NCBI GenBank assembly: GCA_964580235.1
Contig: CAZOJY010000106.1
Location: forward strand, 1-12,510
From: G020348385 sp964580235
GTDB taxonomy: Bacteria; Acidobacteriota; Aminicenantia; Aminicenantales; Aminicenantaceae
DNA length: 12,510 nucleotides
Direction: 5' to 3'
Within the stretch, counting starts at the first letter, position 1. Each line of letters begins with the position of its first letter. The translations under genes were made by a program, and so were the position numbers. The notes under the pieces were generated by a model. The model ran no database searches. It was not told where the DNA came from and worked only from the letters and a program-made list of their open reading frames with translations. This document shows positions 1 through 6,625 of this stretch, one piece after another.

Positions 1-21
1 TATTGTCGGCAATGCTGTATT

Positions 22-122
22 GTTGCGAACGAAGTGAAGCAATCACTCCTGTGTCATTGCGAACACTCGAAGGGTGTGCGGCAATCTCCGGGGGATTGCT
101 TCGGCCCTTTGGGCCTCGCAGT
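22..122. repeat. Cluster of three REP-like hairpin units
   Basis: Three units (22-43, 56-85, and 95-122 in inverted orientation) share one plan: an outer stem NTTGC/GCAAT (with one T-G pair in the third unit), a GA spacer, an inner stem, a three-base loop (GAA or AAA), the inner stem's complement, a short GAA or GCG spacer, then the closing outer arm. The inner stems differ (AC/GT; ACACTC/GGGTGT; GGCCC/GGGCC) yet each still pairs. Units 2 and 3 also form a larger imperfect inverted repeat over 53-125. This resembles the dispersed palindromic elements (REP/BIME type) common in intergenic DNA of many environmental bacteria. It lies just past the stop codon of the M28 peptidase gene, where such elements typically sit, and could stabilise or end that transcript. 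No transposase or RAYT gene is visible here. Confidence 0.75.
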
Positions 123-147
123 GACATGCGCAGTTCATTGCCGCCGA

Positions 148-1944
148 CTATTTATCTGCAAGATCAAACGCGGCCAGGTAGGTCAGCCTGATAATTTTTT
201 CCATCAACTTAGGGCTGACTTTGTCCACCGAATCGCTTGGCTGGTGATAATCTTCTGTCATGGCAGCGATAAAAAAGGCCCAAGGGATTTTGGCCTGTCC
301 GAACGGCGCGTGGTCGCTTCCGCCCGATGCTTGTTCACTTCCCGTGATTCGCAGGTGGAGACCGACATGGGTGTTATTTCTCCTCATGATTTCTTCGATC
401 GCGGGGGTGTGAGCATCGTATGAGAGACTGACATATTTTTTCGGGTCAATTTTATCCAGGACTTCTTTTGTAACGTCTGCTCCGAATCTGCGGCCGCTTC
501 TGGCAAGCATTTCTTTGTTATATTCCCGGCTGATCATATCCAGGTTCAGGTCGCCTGCGGTTTTTGCCATGAAGGGGTGGGCCACATAGTAGCGGGATCC
601 GAGCAGGCCTTTTTCCTCCCCTGTCCATAGAGCAAAGATGATTGAACGTTTGGGTTTAACAGGATTTTTGGAGAATGCCTCCGCGATTTCCATCACACCA
701 ACAGAGCCGGAACCGTCATCGTCTGCTCCGTTGAAGATGTAATCTCCCCGGCGGCCGAGATGATCCAGATGACCGCCTATCACAACAGCCTCATTTTTTA
801 GATCAGGGTCAGAGCCTTCGATGTAACCCAGGACATTCATGCTGTTTACCAGTTTTGTTTCGGTTTTGTTTTCAATCGTGAGGATAACACCTTGAAGAAC
901 CATGGAATGGCTTTTTAAAGTCTCCTCGATTTTTCCTTTGAGTGATTCGATGTTCTGGTCGGCAAATCCCAGAATATCATTGGCCATTTTTCGGGAGATC
1001 CGTATTGTCGGGATGGAATCCCCGAATCTGGATTGACCGATGTCTTCGGCGAGAGAAATCCTGCGGCGCGTGCCGGGAAAAATCGGCCTTTCGTCGTTGA
1101 CTCTCTGGGCGTTAAGGTACCGCCGTGCCACATCGGGATTTTCTTTCGGAGAGTTTTCAACCAGGAGAACAGCCTCGGCTCCCAGTTCTTTTGCCAGCGC
1201 GAACTTTGGAGAGGGAGAGCGCCTCCTCCTCATTAGGCGGCGCTGGGGGAAATATTTTTCTTTCAGCTTGCCTTTGTTGAAAGGGGATTCTGGATCTCCT
1301 TTGCCCGGAGCTTCCGATAGCATCAGTACAAATTTGCCTTTGACATCCAGATTTTTATACTCATCAAACTTCAGACTGGGCTCTTGAATTCCGTAACCCA
1401 CAAACACAACCGGCGCCGTCAGGGACTGTGTTCCAGAAGAAAAATAGCTGTAATCCATGTCTGGTTGAAAAGTATGAGTTTTTTTCATCTGTCCTTTCTG
1501 CCATGTGACTGTGGCCAGACCCTCACTCCCCATACTTTCTAAAAAGGCAATGTTCTGGAAATAACCTCTTTTTGGCTGAGGTGGAGACTGTCCCTGCATC
1601 ATTCGGCGGAAATCCATCTGCGGCCGTTCGAGATCTCCGGCCGGTTTGATTCCCCAGAGATCGAACATAGTTGCTGCATACAAGGCCGCAATGTCGTATC
1701 CTTCGCTGGCCGTTTCTCTTCCCTCTAAGAGATCGTTGGAGATGAACTTCAAATAGGTGACAGCGTCCTCGCCTGTGATGGATTCAAATCCCACCTTCAC
1801 CTTTTCGGAGACAGGCTGCGTTTCGTTGACAATGGAAAAATTCTTCATCGGGTCGGATTTTTCTTTTGCCTTTTCCTGTTGCCCGATCGCTAAAGAATAA
1901 GGGAGAAGGCTTAGAATGAGGATAAACAATAATAGTTTTTTCAT
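148..1944 (-). CDS. Exported M28-family zinc metallopeptidase with PA-like domain
   Basis: A 598-aa protein predicted to be an exported aminopeptidase or carboxypeptidase of MEROPS family M28 that removes single residues from peptides. Residues 1-21 form a signal peptide (KK, then a hydrophobic run at about 4-19). Residues of about 150-330 look like a protease-associated (PA) domain inserted ahead of the catalytic core. The M28 core spans about 365-598. Its expected co-catalytic zinc ligands are visible: H392 in GGHLDHLG, D408 in NGADDDGSGS, E443/E444 in WTGEEKGLLGS (catalytic Glu plus ligand), D469 in NLDMISR and H567 in DYHQPSD. SDHAPF at 544-549 is also typical. The start is ATG at 1944 with AGGAGG four bases upstream (1949-1954). 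An arginine-rich patch (RRLMRRRR, about 235-242) sits in the PA region. Substrate preference cannot be read from sequence. It follows two exported amidohydrolases in the same direction, suggesting joint peptide breakdown in the envelope. Confidence 0.9.
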   Translation of the reverse strand: MKKLLLFILILSLLPYSLAIGQQEKAKEKSDPMKNFSIVNETQPVSEKVKVGFESITGEDAVTYLKFISNDLLEGRETASEGYDIAALYAATMFDLWGIKPAGDLERPQMDFRRMMQGQSPPQPKRGYFQNIAFLESMGSEGLATVTWQKGQMKKTHTFQPDMDYSYFSSGTQSLTAPVVFVGYGIQEPSLKFDEYKNLDVKGKFVLMLSEAPGKGDPESPFNKGKLKEKYFPQRRLMRRRRSPSPKFALAKELGAEAVLLVENSPKENPDVARRYLNAQRVNDERPIFPGTRRRISLAEDIGQSRFGDSIPTIRISRKMANDILGFADQNIESLKGKIEETLKSHSMVLQGVILTIENKTETKLVNSMNVLGYIEGSDPDLKNEAVVIGGHLDHLGRRGDYIFNGADDDGSGSVGVMEIAEAFSKNPVKPKRSIIFALWTGEEKGLLGSRYYVAHPFMAKTAGDLNLDMISREYNKEMLARSGRRFGADVTKEVLDKIDPKKYVSLSYDAHTPAIEEIMRRNNTHVGLHLRITGSEQASGGSDHAPFGQAKIPWAFFIAAMTEDYHQPSDSVDKVSPKLMEKIIRLTYLAAFDLADK

Positions 1945-2008
1945 TTGACCTCCTTTGAGAATAAAATTCTTAATTCATCATGCAGGCTGCAAGGCGTAAG
2001 AACCGATT

Positions 2009-2037
2009 AATATACTCCTTCTTTTCGAGCAAGACAA
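2009..2037 (-). promoter_or_regulatory. Candidate sigma70-type promoter for the M28 gene
   Basis: On the minus strand TTGTCT (2037-2032) and TATATT (2014-2009) are separated by exactly 17 bases, 4/6 and 5/6 matches to the bacterial consensus. Transcription would start near 2002, giving a leader of about 58 nt before the ATG at 1944. The -35 box lies inside the 55-bp sequence duplicated around the N run, so the promoter is intact only in the left-hand copy. It would allow the peptidase to be expressed apart from the upstream amidohydrolases. Inferred from motif match only. Confidence 0.4.
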
Positions 2038-2080
2038 ATATTATTTTATGAATGTTTTCCTTTTAAAAGTCTTAAGGATT
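2026..2080. repeat. 55-bp direct copy, left side of the N gap
   Basis: Identical base for base to 2181-2235 and directly abutting the first N. It carries a second copy of the pseudo-amidohydrolase gene's 3' end and stop codon (equivalent to 2041-2043) and the -35 box of the M28 promoter. The exact match and placement against the N run suggest two contig ends sharing a k-mer overlap, not a biological repeat. Confidence 0.9.
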
Positions 2081-2180
2081 NNNNNNNNNNNNNNNNNNNN
2101 NNNNNNNNNNNNNNNNNNNNNNNNNNNNNNNNNNNNNNNNNNNNNNNNNNNNNNNNNNNNNNNNNNNNNNNNNNNNNNNN
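2081..2180. other. Run of 100 N: assembly gap, probably artefactual
   Basis: Exactly 100 N, the usual placeholder for a gap of unknown size. Both flanks end in the same 55-bp sequence. Collapsing the copies and deleting the N removes 155 bp and leaves a clean 96-bp intergenic space between the stop of the pseudo-amidohydrolase gene and the M28 start codon. No gene needs to be assumed in the gap. Confidence 0.9.
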
Positions 2181-2235
2181 CGAGCAAGACAAATATTATT
2201 TTATGAATGTTTTCCTTTTAAAAGTCTTAAGGATT
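2181..2235. repeat. 55-bp direct copy, right side of the N gap
   Basis: Same 55 bases as 2026-2080, starting immediately after the last N. This copy encodes the last 13 codons and TAA stop (2198-2196) of the pseudo-amidohydrolase gene, so that gene's 3' end is present in full whichever copy is kept. Confidence 0.9.
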
Positions 2236-3557
2236 TTCCGATTTGTGCTTGTGTATTTATGGAGGCGAAAATCCACAATCTTCCTGAACTTGTCATAAAG
2301 CCGGGTTTGAAAGCTGGCCATCGGGATGCGTTGGCCTTTGATGATCACGGTTTCAACTCTGGAGCGTCCCTGTATCGGGCTTCCTGTCCAGATCGCGATG
2401 TTGGCGATTTTCCCCTTTTCCAGAGAACCGACTTCATCGGCTATTCCGAGAATCCTGGCCGGATTAATGGTCAGGGCATCCAGAGCGTCTTTTTCCGACA
2501 ATCCATGGGCCACAGAAATGGCCGCTGGCCGTGTGATGTTTCGAACATTGCGGCTTCCCGGTCCGTATCCTCCCGGATCAAATGCAAATACAATTCCTTT
2601 TTCAGCCAAAACAGCCGCTGTGTGGAAATTTAAATCGTGAGGTTCCCACCTCTGAGGCAGGCTTTCCGTCCCTGCCCAGATGACAGGGATGTTGGCTTTG
2701 GCGATCCGGTCGGCATATTTCAGTATTCCCACACTGGCCCGGATGATCCCTTTGAGGTTGTATTCCTCGATGATGGCAAGAGCGTTGCGGATAGTCACCT
2801 CGTTGTTTGTAATAAATAAGGCAGGAACCTTTCCGGTAACCACGGGAACAAGAGCTTCCATGGCTAGATCCCGCTTGGAAAAATTTTCTTTGTCGTTACC
2901 GCTTTTTTTTCTTTTTTCTGATTTTTGATCCTTCTCGTTTTGTTTTTTGGCATAGTCTTTGGCCTGGTTCAGTTTGGTGCGCAAATAAGAAACAACGCCA
3001 GGCCGTGTCGAGGGGTATTTGTTTTGTTCTATTGCACTCATGTTGAAAATCTGGGCCACATACCGCTTGGCGATCATGTCCTCGGCTAGTGTCCCCCCCA
3101 GGTGAAGAATAACGGATTTGCCATTGATTACGCTTCGGCTTCCGCTTACTGTTTGGACTGTGGTCACACCGCCCACGCGGGTCACTTCGATACAATCATC
3201 CTCTGGATTGATCGCATCATAGGGGTCCATCTGGGGGGTGGATGTGCCGACTTCATCGGTATCATTGCCAGCGCGGGGATAACCTGTGACGCCGACCGCT
3301 GTCATCACGGCCACCAAACCGGGGTAGACAAACTTTCCGGAAGCATCGATAACTGCTGCTCCCGTTGGCGCAGGGATGTTTTTTCCTATTTGGCTGATCT
3401 TCCCATTTTCAATCAAGAGGTCACCTACCATGTTGGATCCCCCTTTTATGGGAACGATGGTTCCGTTTTTGATCAAAATAGCATCGCTTGCCAGCCCCAT
3501 TTTTGCAATCACGAAAAGGAGAAACAACATAAGAAAAACATGGGTGAATTTTTTCAT
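2196..3557 (-). CDS. Exported amidohydrolase-superfamily protein lacking metal ligands (predicted pseudoenzyme)
   Basis: A 453-aa protein with a signal peptide (about 1-23) and the amidohydrolase fold: N-terminal beta-sandwich strands (DAILIKNGTIV), a GKFVYPGL turn at about 75-81, a barrel, and the C-terminal ARILGIADEVGSLEKGKIANI signature (about 367-387). Aligned by eye to its upstream neighbour, the metal ligands are gone: the HxH after PG becomes M85 and A87, the beta-5 His becomes I249, the beta-6 His becomes S275, and the beta-8 Asp falls at G329 (D327 is nearby). The gene is otherwise intact, so this looks like a conserved non-catalytic paralogue rather than decay. A lysine-rich insert (about 200-230) matches a charged insert in the neighbour. 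The ATG overlaps the neighbour's stop codon (ATGA), with AGGAGG six bases upstream (3564-3569). The C-terminal tail (about 430-453) is basic. A divergent active site of another kind cannot be excluded. Confidence 0.85.
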   Translation of the reverse strand: MKKFTHVFLMLFLLFVIAKMGLASDAILIKNGTIVPIKGGSNMVGDLLIENGKISQIGKNIPAPTGAAVIDASGKFVYPGLVAVMTAVGVTGYPRAGNDTDEVGTSTPQMDPYDAINPEDDCIEVTRVGGVTTVQTVSGSRSVINGKSVILHLGGTLAEDMIAKRYVAQIFNMSAIEQNKYPSTRPGVVSYLRTKLNQAKDYAKKQNEKDQKSEKRKKSGNDKENFSKRDLAMEALVPVVTGKVPALFITNNEVTIRNALAIIEEYNLKGIIRASVGILKYADRIAKANIPVIWAGTESLPQRWEPHDLNFHTAAVLAEKGIVFAFDPGGYGPGSRNVRNITRPAAISVAHGLSEKDALDALTINPARILGIADEVGSLEKGKIANIAIWTGSPIQGRSRVETVIIKGQRIPMASFQTRLYDKFRKIVDFRLHKYTSTNRKILKTFKRKTFIK

Positions 3558-4810
3558 CGGCTTCCTCCTTTGGCTGTGACACTTTGTTTGGCGTAATCAA
3601 AAAAGATTTCCCCTTCGATGATGGTCATCAAACATTTAGTGGTCGTATCTAGAGGATATTTATCGAACACCGCGATGTCCCCATCCTTTCCCTTTTCCAG
3701 ACTTCCGATACGGTCATCAAGCTCCAGGGATTCTGCGGCATTCAGGGTGATCATTTTAAGCGCTTCATTCTCCGGGATGTCGGTGTACTTCAACACCTTG
3801 GCCGCTTCGCGGAAAAGGTAGCGCCCCACAACAGGGCTGTCCGAGTTGATCACCATCTTGGTGCCGGCGTCATACATGATCTGCATCCCATAGGGACAGC
3901 CGTCATAGGCCTCTTCCTTGAATCCCCAAGAATCGACCCAGCCCCCATAAAAAACACCGGCTTCGGCCATAATGTCGGCCACTTTGTAGCCGTCGATACA
4001 GTGACTTATTTGCAGAAGGTCGAGGCCGAAGTTCTTGCAGAAATTGATAATCCAGACAATCTCCTCTGCGCGGTAGGTGTGGCAGTCCACGCTGAGTTTT
4101 TTCTCGAGTGCCATCTTCAGTGTTTCCATTTTGAGATCTTTTTTCGGAGGCGTCAGATCCTCTTTTCCAGCGGACTTATCCTTTTCGAATTTGTCCCACT
4201 TGGCTTTATATTCCTGGGCTTCGATAAAGGCTTTCCGTGCGACGTAAGCACTGCCCATCCGCGTCGAAGGGGAACGGCCCTTTTCTCCATAAACACGTTT
4301 GGGATTTTCACCCAGGGCCATCTTCAGCTGTTCTCGGGCGCCGGAAATGATTAATTCTTGTATCGGTCTATCATATTTAAGCTTGATCGTGACATTCACG
4401 CCGCCGATCACATTGGCGCTTCCGTGCATGGTTTTCACGGTGGTGACTCCGCCGGCCAAGGTTTTCCGGATGGAATCCGATCCAGGATCCAATGCGTCCC
4501 ACATCCAGATTTGAGGAGTGACTGGATCTGTGGCTTCGTTGATATCCGTCAGGGCGATGTGGGAATGGCTGTCGATAATTCCAGGCATGATAAACTTGCC
4601 GGTCATATCTATGACCTTTATCCCTTCAGGAATCCGGATGTCTTCTCCTATGGCCGTAATTTTCCCTTTCTGGATGACAATCGTTCCATTTTCGATGGTG
4701 CCGTTTGTGATAGTCAGAATCGTTCCTCCTTTTAGGGCCAGATCCTGAGCCCATACACAGGCCGCCATCATGATTAGAGCGGCCAGAATCATGAAAAACT
4801 TTTTTCCCAT
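3554..4810 (-). CDS. Exported HutI-like amidohydrolase (metal-dependent)
   Basis: A 418-aa metal-dependent hydrolase of the amidohydrolase superfamily, nearest by eye to the imidazolonepropionase-like/Xaa-Pro dipeptidase group (COG1228 type). Visible metal ligands: H82 and H84 (PGIIDSHSH), H244 (VDCHTYRAEE), H270 (LLQISH) and D324 (INSDSP). A GENPKRVYG segment (168-176) and PSTRMGSAY (181-189) are family-like. The N terminus is an export signal (hydrophobic about 5-21). MMAAC18 is a weak lipobox, so either lipoprotein or ordinary signal peptidase cleavage near AQ22 is possible. The start is taken as ATG 4810 because AGGAGG lies five bases upstream; an ATG six codons earlier would place that site inside the coding region. 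The TGA stop overlaps the next gene's ATG. The substrate is unknown; with the M28 peptidase downstream, a peptide or cyclic amide is a reasonable guess. Confidence 0.85.
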   Translation of the reverse strand: MGKKFFMILAALIMMAACVWAQDLALKGGTILTITNGTIENGTIVIQKGKITAIGEDIRIPEGIKVIDMTGKFIMPGIIDSHSHIALTDINEATDPVTPQIWMWDALDPGSDSIRKTLAGGVTTVKTMHGSANVIGGVNVTIKLKYDRPIQELIISGAREQLKMALGENPKRVYGEKGRSPSTRMGSAYVARKAFIEAQEYKAKWDKFEKDKSAGKEDLTPPKKDLKMETLKMALEKKLSVDCHTYRAEEIVWIINFCKNFGLDLLQISHCIDGYKVADIMAEAGVFYGGWVDSWGFKEEAYDGCPYGMQIMYDAGTKMVINSDSPVVGRYLFREAAKVLKYTDIPENEALKMITLNAAESLELDDRIGSLEKGKDGDIAVFDKYPLDTTTKCLMTIIEGEIFFDYAKQSVTAKGGSR

Positions 4811-4815
4811 ACCTG

Positions 4816-4821
4816 CCTCCT
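4816..4821 (-). promoter_or_regulatory. Ribosome binding site fixing the amidohydrolase start
   Basis: A perfect AGGAGG lies five bases upstream of the ATG at 4810. It favours that codon over an in-frame ATG 18 bases further upstream, which has no comparable site. Confidence 0.7.
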
Positions 4822-4861
4822 GTTTCATTTTATTAGAGCTGATCCTTTTTTAGTCTCTTCT

Positions 4862-4867
4862 ATTATA
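4862..4867 (-). promoter_or_regulatory. Possible -10 element upstream of the amidohydrolase pair
   Basis: A perfect TATAAT on the minus strand about 50 bases upstream of the amidohydrolase ATG, in the 267-bp space after the radical SAM gene. No good -35 sits 16-18 bases upstream; TTGTCA is only 12 bases away. The rest of 4811-5077 is AT-rich and shows no gene, RNA or convincing terminator. Confidence 0.3.
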
Positions 4868-5077
4868 TTTTGATCCACTTGACAAAGGCTGACTGGCATG
4901 CAAACTGCAATCACAGCCATTGTGCTGAATTTTTTTGTGATAAATTCCATTTAAAAATGACATTAAAGGCCAAAACGGATAGAAAGTCAATTCCGTTAAT
5001 AACCGATCTGAGAGTCAAAATGGATAGTTCGAAGATAAAAATAAAGAGGAATTTTTCCATAGGGGGAGATATTATTT

Positions 5078-6163
5078 TTAAGGCGCGGCCGTTGGAACCT
5101 TCCTGCATTCGTTCCAGAATTGTTTTTTCGCTTTTCTGACGATTTTATTTTTTTCACATACCCAGCCTGGAATCTCGTGTAAACTTGGCGTATGAATCCT
5201 ATTACCCATCGGACACACTTTACATTCCTCAAGTTCGTCACAATCAATGCAATTTGTGTTACCTGTATGAAATTGATCCATTCGAAGATTTCTGTAATTG
5301 GCCGAGATTTTTGGATAAATCTCTTTAAAGTTTTTCACAAAGGAATCCAAATCGCCAAAACAAAATTTTGAGTATTCATCCGAATGCTCTTTTCCTTTAA
5401 AAAAATCCGCAAAGAGATGACATCCCCAGAGCTTTCCCTCGGCAGTCACTGCCATTCTATCCTTTGCTGCATAACAGGCAAAAACACCTTTCCTGTGATC
5501 TTTCCTGAAATTGACGCATGGAACATAACCCCAGCGCCGGTGGAAGGGGATGAGGAACTCTTTGAGGCGATGGAGTTCTACCTTCAGTTGAGCGAGCGAG
5601 GAATAATCCCAGCTTGACGTCTGGCTCAGTGCTATATTTATATTCGGGACTCCCATTTCTGCTATCAGTTGAAAGGACTTTGAAAGATATCCGATGGTTG
5701 ATGGAGTAAAAACACTGTTGGTTTCCAGGTCGATTTGTGGGTATTGCAATCCCTTTTTTAGGACCCGGGCAATCTTATCTAAACTGCCATTTTTTCTAGA
5801 TATATCCTGGGCCATTCCATCAAAACTAATAAGAAGAGAGAAGCTGTGGTGGTCCATGAACTCCAGTTTTTTCTCATCAATCAGGCTGCCGTTTGTGGTT
5901 ATTGAAAAGACAAAGCGGCTTTTTTTTGTTTTGTTTTTCTCATGGATATAGTCTGTGATATGTTGAATGTGGGTGAAGCTCAGCAAGGGTTCGCCCCCGT
6001 AGAAATTGATATAACACTCTTTTTTCAGGAATGGGAAGAAAAAGTCGACAGTTTTTTTTAGGGTGGAGATGTCCAGATAATGGTCCCCTCTTTTTTGATA
6101 GCAGTAATCACAGTCGAAATTGCAATCGTCTGTCAAATAGAGAGCGAGACTATAAATTTCCAT
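5078..6163 (-). CDS. Radical SAM/SPASM enzyme, probable peptide or protein modification maturase
   Basis: A 361-aa radical S-adenosylmethionine enzyme. C14, C18 and C21 form the CxxxCxxC motif (CNFDCDYCY) that binds the SAM-cleaving 4Fe-4S cluster. GGEPL (56-60), ITTNG (88-92) and SFDG (113-116) are the next conserved strands. The C-terminal part is a SPASM domain for extra Fe-S clusters: C230-x12-G243-x4-C248, then C305-x2-C308-x5-C314-x2-C317 and C336, close to the usual seven-cysteine pattern. Such enzymes mostly modify ribosomal peptides or protein residues. The gene lies 42 bp after a 114-aa protein gene in the same direction, making that protein a candidate substrate or partner. The ATG at 6163 is forced by a TGA two codons upstream and by C14 downstream, yet no Shine-Dalgarno is visible. 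No sulfatase is present, so an anSME role is not supported. The reaction is unknown. Confidence 0.88.
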   Translation of the reverse strand: MEIYSLALYLTDDCNFDCDYCYQKRGDHYLDISTLKKTVDFFFPFLKKECYINFYGGEPLLSFTHIQHITDYIHEKNKTKKSRFVFSITTNGSLIDEKKLEFMDHHSFSLLISFDGMAQDISRKNGSLDKIARVLKKGLQYPQIDLETNSVFTPSTIGYLSKSFQLIAEMGVPNINIALSQTSSWDYSSLAQLKVELHRLKEFLIPFHRRWGYVPCVNFRKDHRKGVFACYAAKDRMAVTAEGKLWGCHLFADFFKGKEHSDEYSKFCFGDLDSFVKNFKEIYPKISANYRNLRMDQFHTGNTNCIDCDELEECKVCPMGNRIHTPSLHEIPGWVCEKNKIVRKAKKQFWNECRKVPTAAP

Positions 6164-6205
6164 TTGTCATAAATTGCTGAAGCTGAGAAATAAATCGTGA
6201 ATGGA

Positions 6206-6550
6206 TCAGGAATAAACTCTAAGCCTTCCCCCCGGACATCTTGGATCTTCTATATGTCTGAGCAAATCCTCATCCAGCGGCATGTTCAATATCGCATAAA
6301 GCTTCTCACAGGCCTCGATAACTTCTGCTTGTGTAATCACATCTGGATTGTAAGGATAAAGCTGTTTTTTGAGATTTCTTCTCATATCCAGTTCTGCCAG
6401 CTCTCCTTTCCTGGGATGTTCTTCTTCAACCCTAATCTCAGGATTATCTGGAAGGTGGTAAATAAAATAAGAAATTTTTCTCAACCAAAAATGAACATTT
6501 TGATGATATTCTCTTGGTTCGACATTTTTCTCCGGTTCTTTTTTTTCCAT
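6206..6550 (-). CDS. Small protein of unknown function, candidate substrate or partner of the radical SAM enzyme
   Basis: A 114-aa cytosolic-looking protein with no signal peptide or membrane segment. I do not recognise the family. The first 17 residues are charged (Lys/Glu rich). A central, probably helical part follows, with HFWLRKISYFIYHLP at about 20-34 and an acidic/basic stretch at 40-62. A second helical part (about 71-99) holds C81. The C terminus is short and Gly/Arg-rich with C105: RCPGGRLRVYS. The start has a good ribosome site (GGGAGGG, 6556-6562, five bases upstream) and a promoter-like pair further up. It sits directly ahead of the radical SAM/SPASM gene, the position typical of RiPP precursors, although 114 aa is long and no double-Gly leader or PqqD-like (RRE) fold is evident. 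It could equally be an accessory subunit. Translation start and gene reality are well supported; function is not. Confidence 0.75.
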   Translation of the reverse strand: MEKKEPEKNVEPREYHQNVHFWLRKISYFIYHLPDNPEIRVEEEHPRKGELAELDMRRNLKKQLYPYNPDVITQAEVIEACEKLYAILNMPLDEDLLRHIEDPRCPGGRLRVYS

Positions 6551-6584
6551 ATTATCCCTCCCTGTTGATTGGTATATTTTTTAT

Positions 6585-6611
6585 ATTATACAAACGGAAT
6601 TATTAAGTCAA
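6585..6611 (-). promoter_or_regulatory. Candidate promoter for the 114-aa protein / radical SAM pair
   Basis: TTGACT (6611-6606) lies just after the kinase stop codon on the minus strand. A perfect TATAAT follows at 6590-6585 with a short 15-base spacer; an overlapping TAATAT gives a 17-base spacer. Transcription would start near 6576-6578, about 27 nt before the ATG and upstream of its ribosome site. This suggests that the pair is transcribed at least partly independently of the kinase. Confidence 0.5.
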
Positions 6612-6625
6612 TGCCAAGAAAAAAA

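Noticed and set aside
34..423. Open plus-strand frame of 129 codons covering the repeat units and the 3' end of the M28 gene.
   Set aside because: It is antisense to a well-supported peptidase gene, includes repeat DNA, and has no protein-like composition or ribosome site.
2026..2235. The two 55-bp copies as attachment sites or target-site duplications of a mobile element.
   Set aside because: They flank only N, match perfectly at a typical k-mer length, and include the coding end of a gene; an assembly artefact explains them better.
3102..3596. 164-codon plus-strand frame across the 5' part of the pseudo-amidohydrolase gene.
   Set aside because: Its composition looks like the reverse reading of the real gene, and the minus-strand protein has a signal peptide, family motifs and a ribosome site.
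4974..4997. Inverted repeat AACGGA/TCCGTT with a 12-base loop between the radical SAM and amidohydrolase genes, plus a near-repeat CAAAAyGGATAG at 4971 and 5016.
   Set aside because: Only six pairs, a long loop and no T-run on the minus strand; not convincing as a terminator or an operator.
5078..6163. Radical SAM enzyme as an anaerobic sulfatase maturase serving a fucan-degradation locus with the GH95 enzyme.
   Set aside because: No sulfatase is in the window, the GH95 gene is divergent and 4 kb away, and the Cys motif is followed by YQ rather than the FY I recall for anSMEs.
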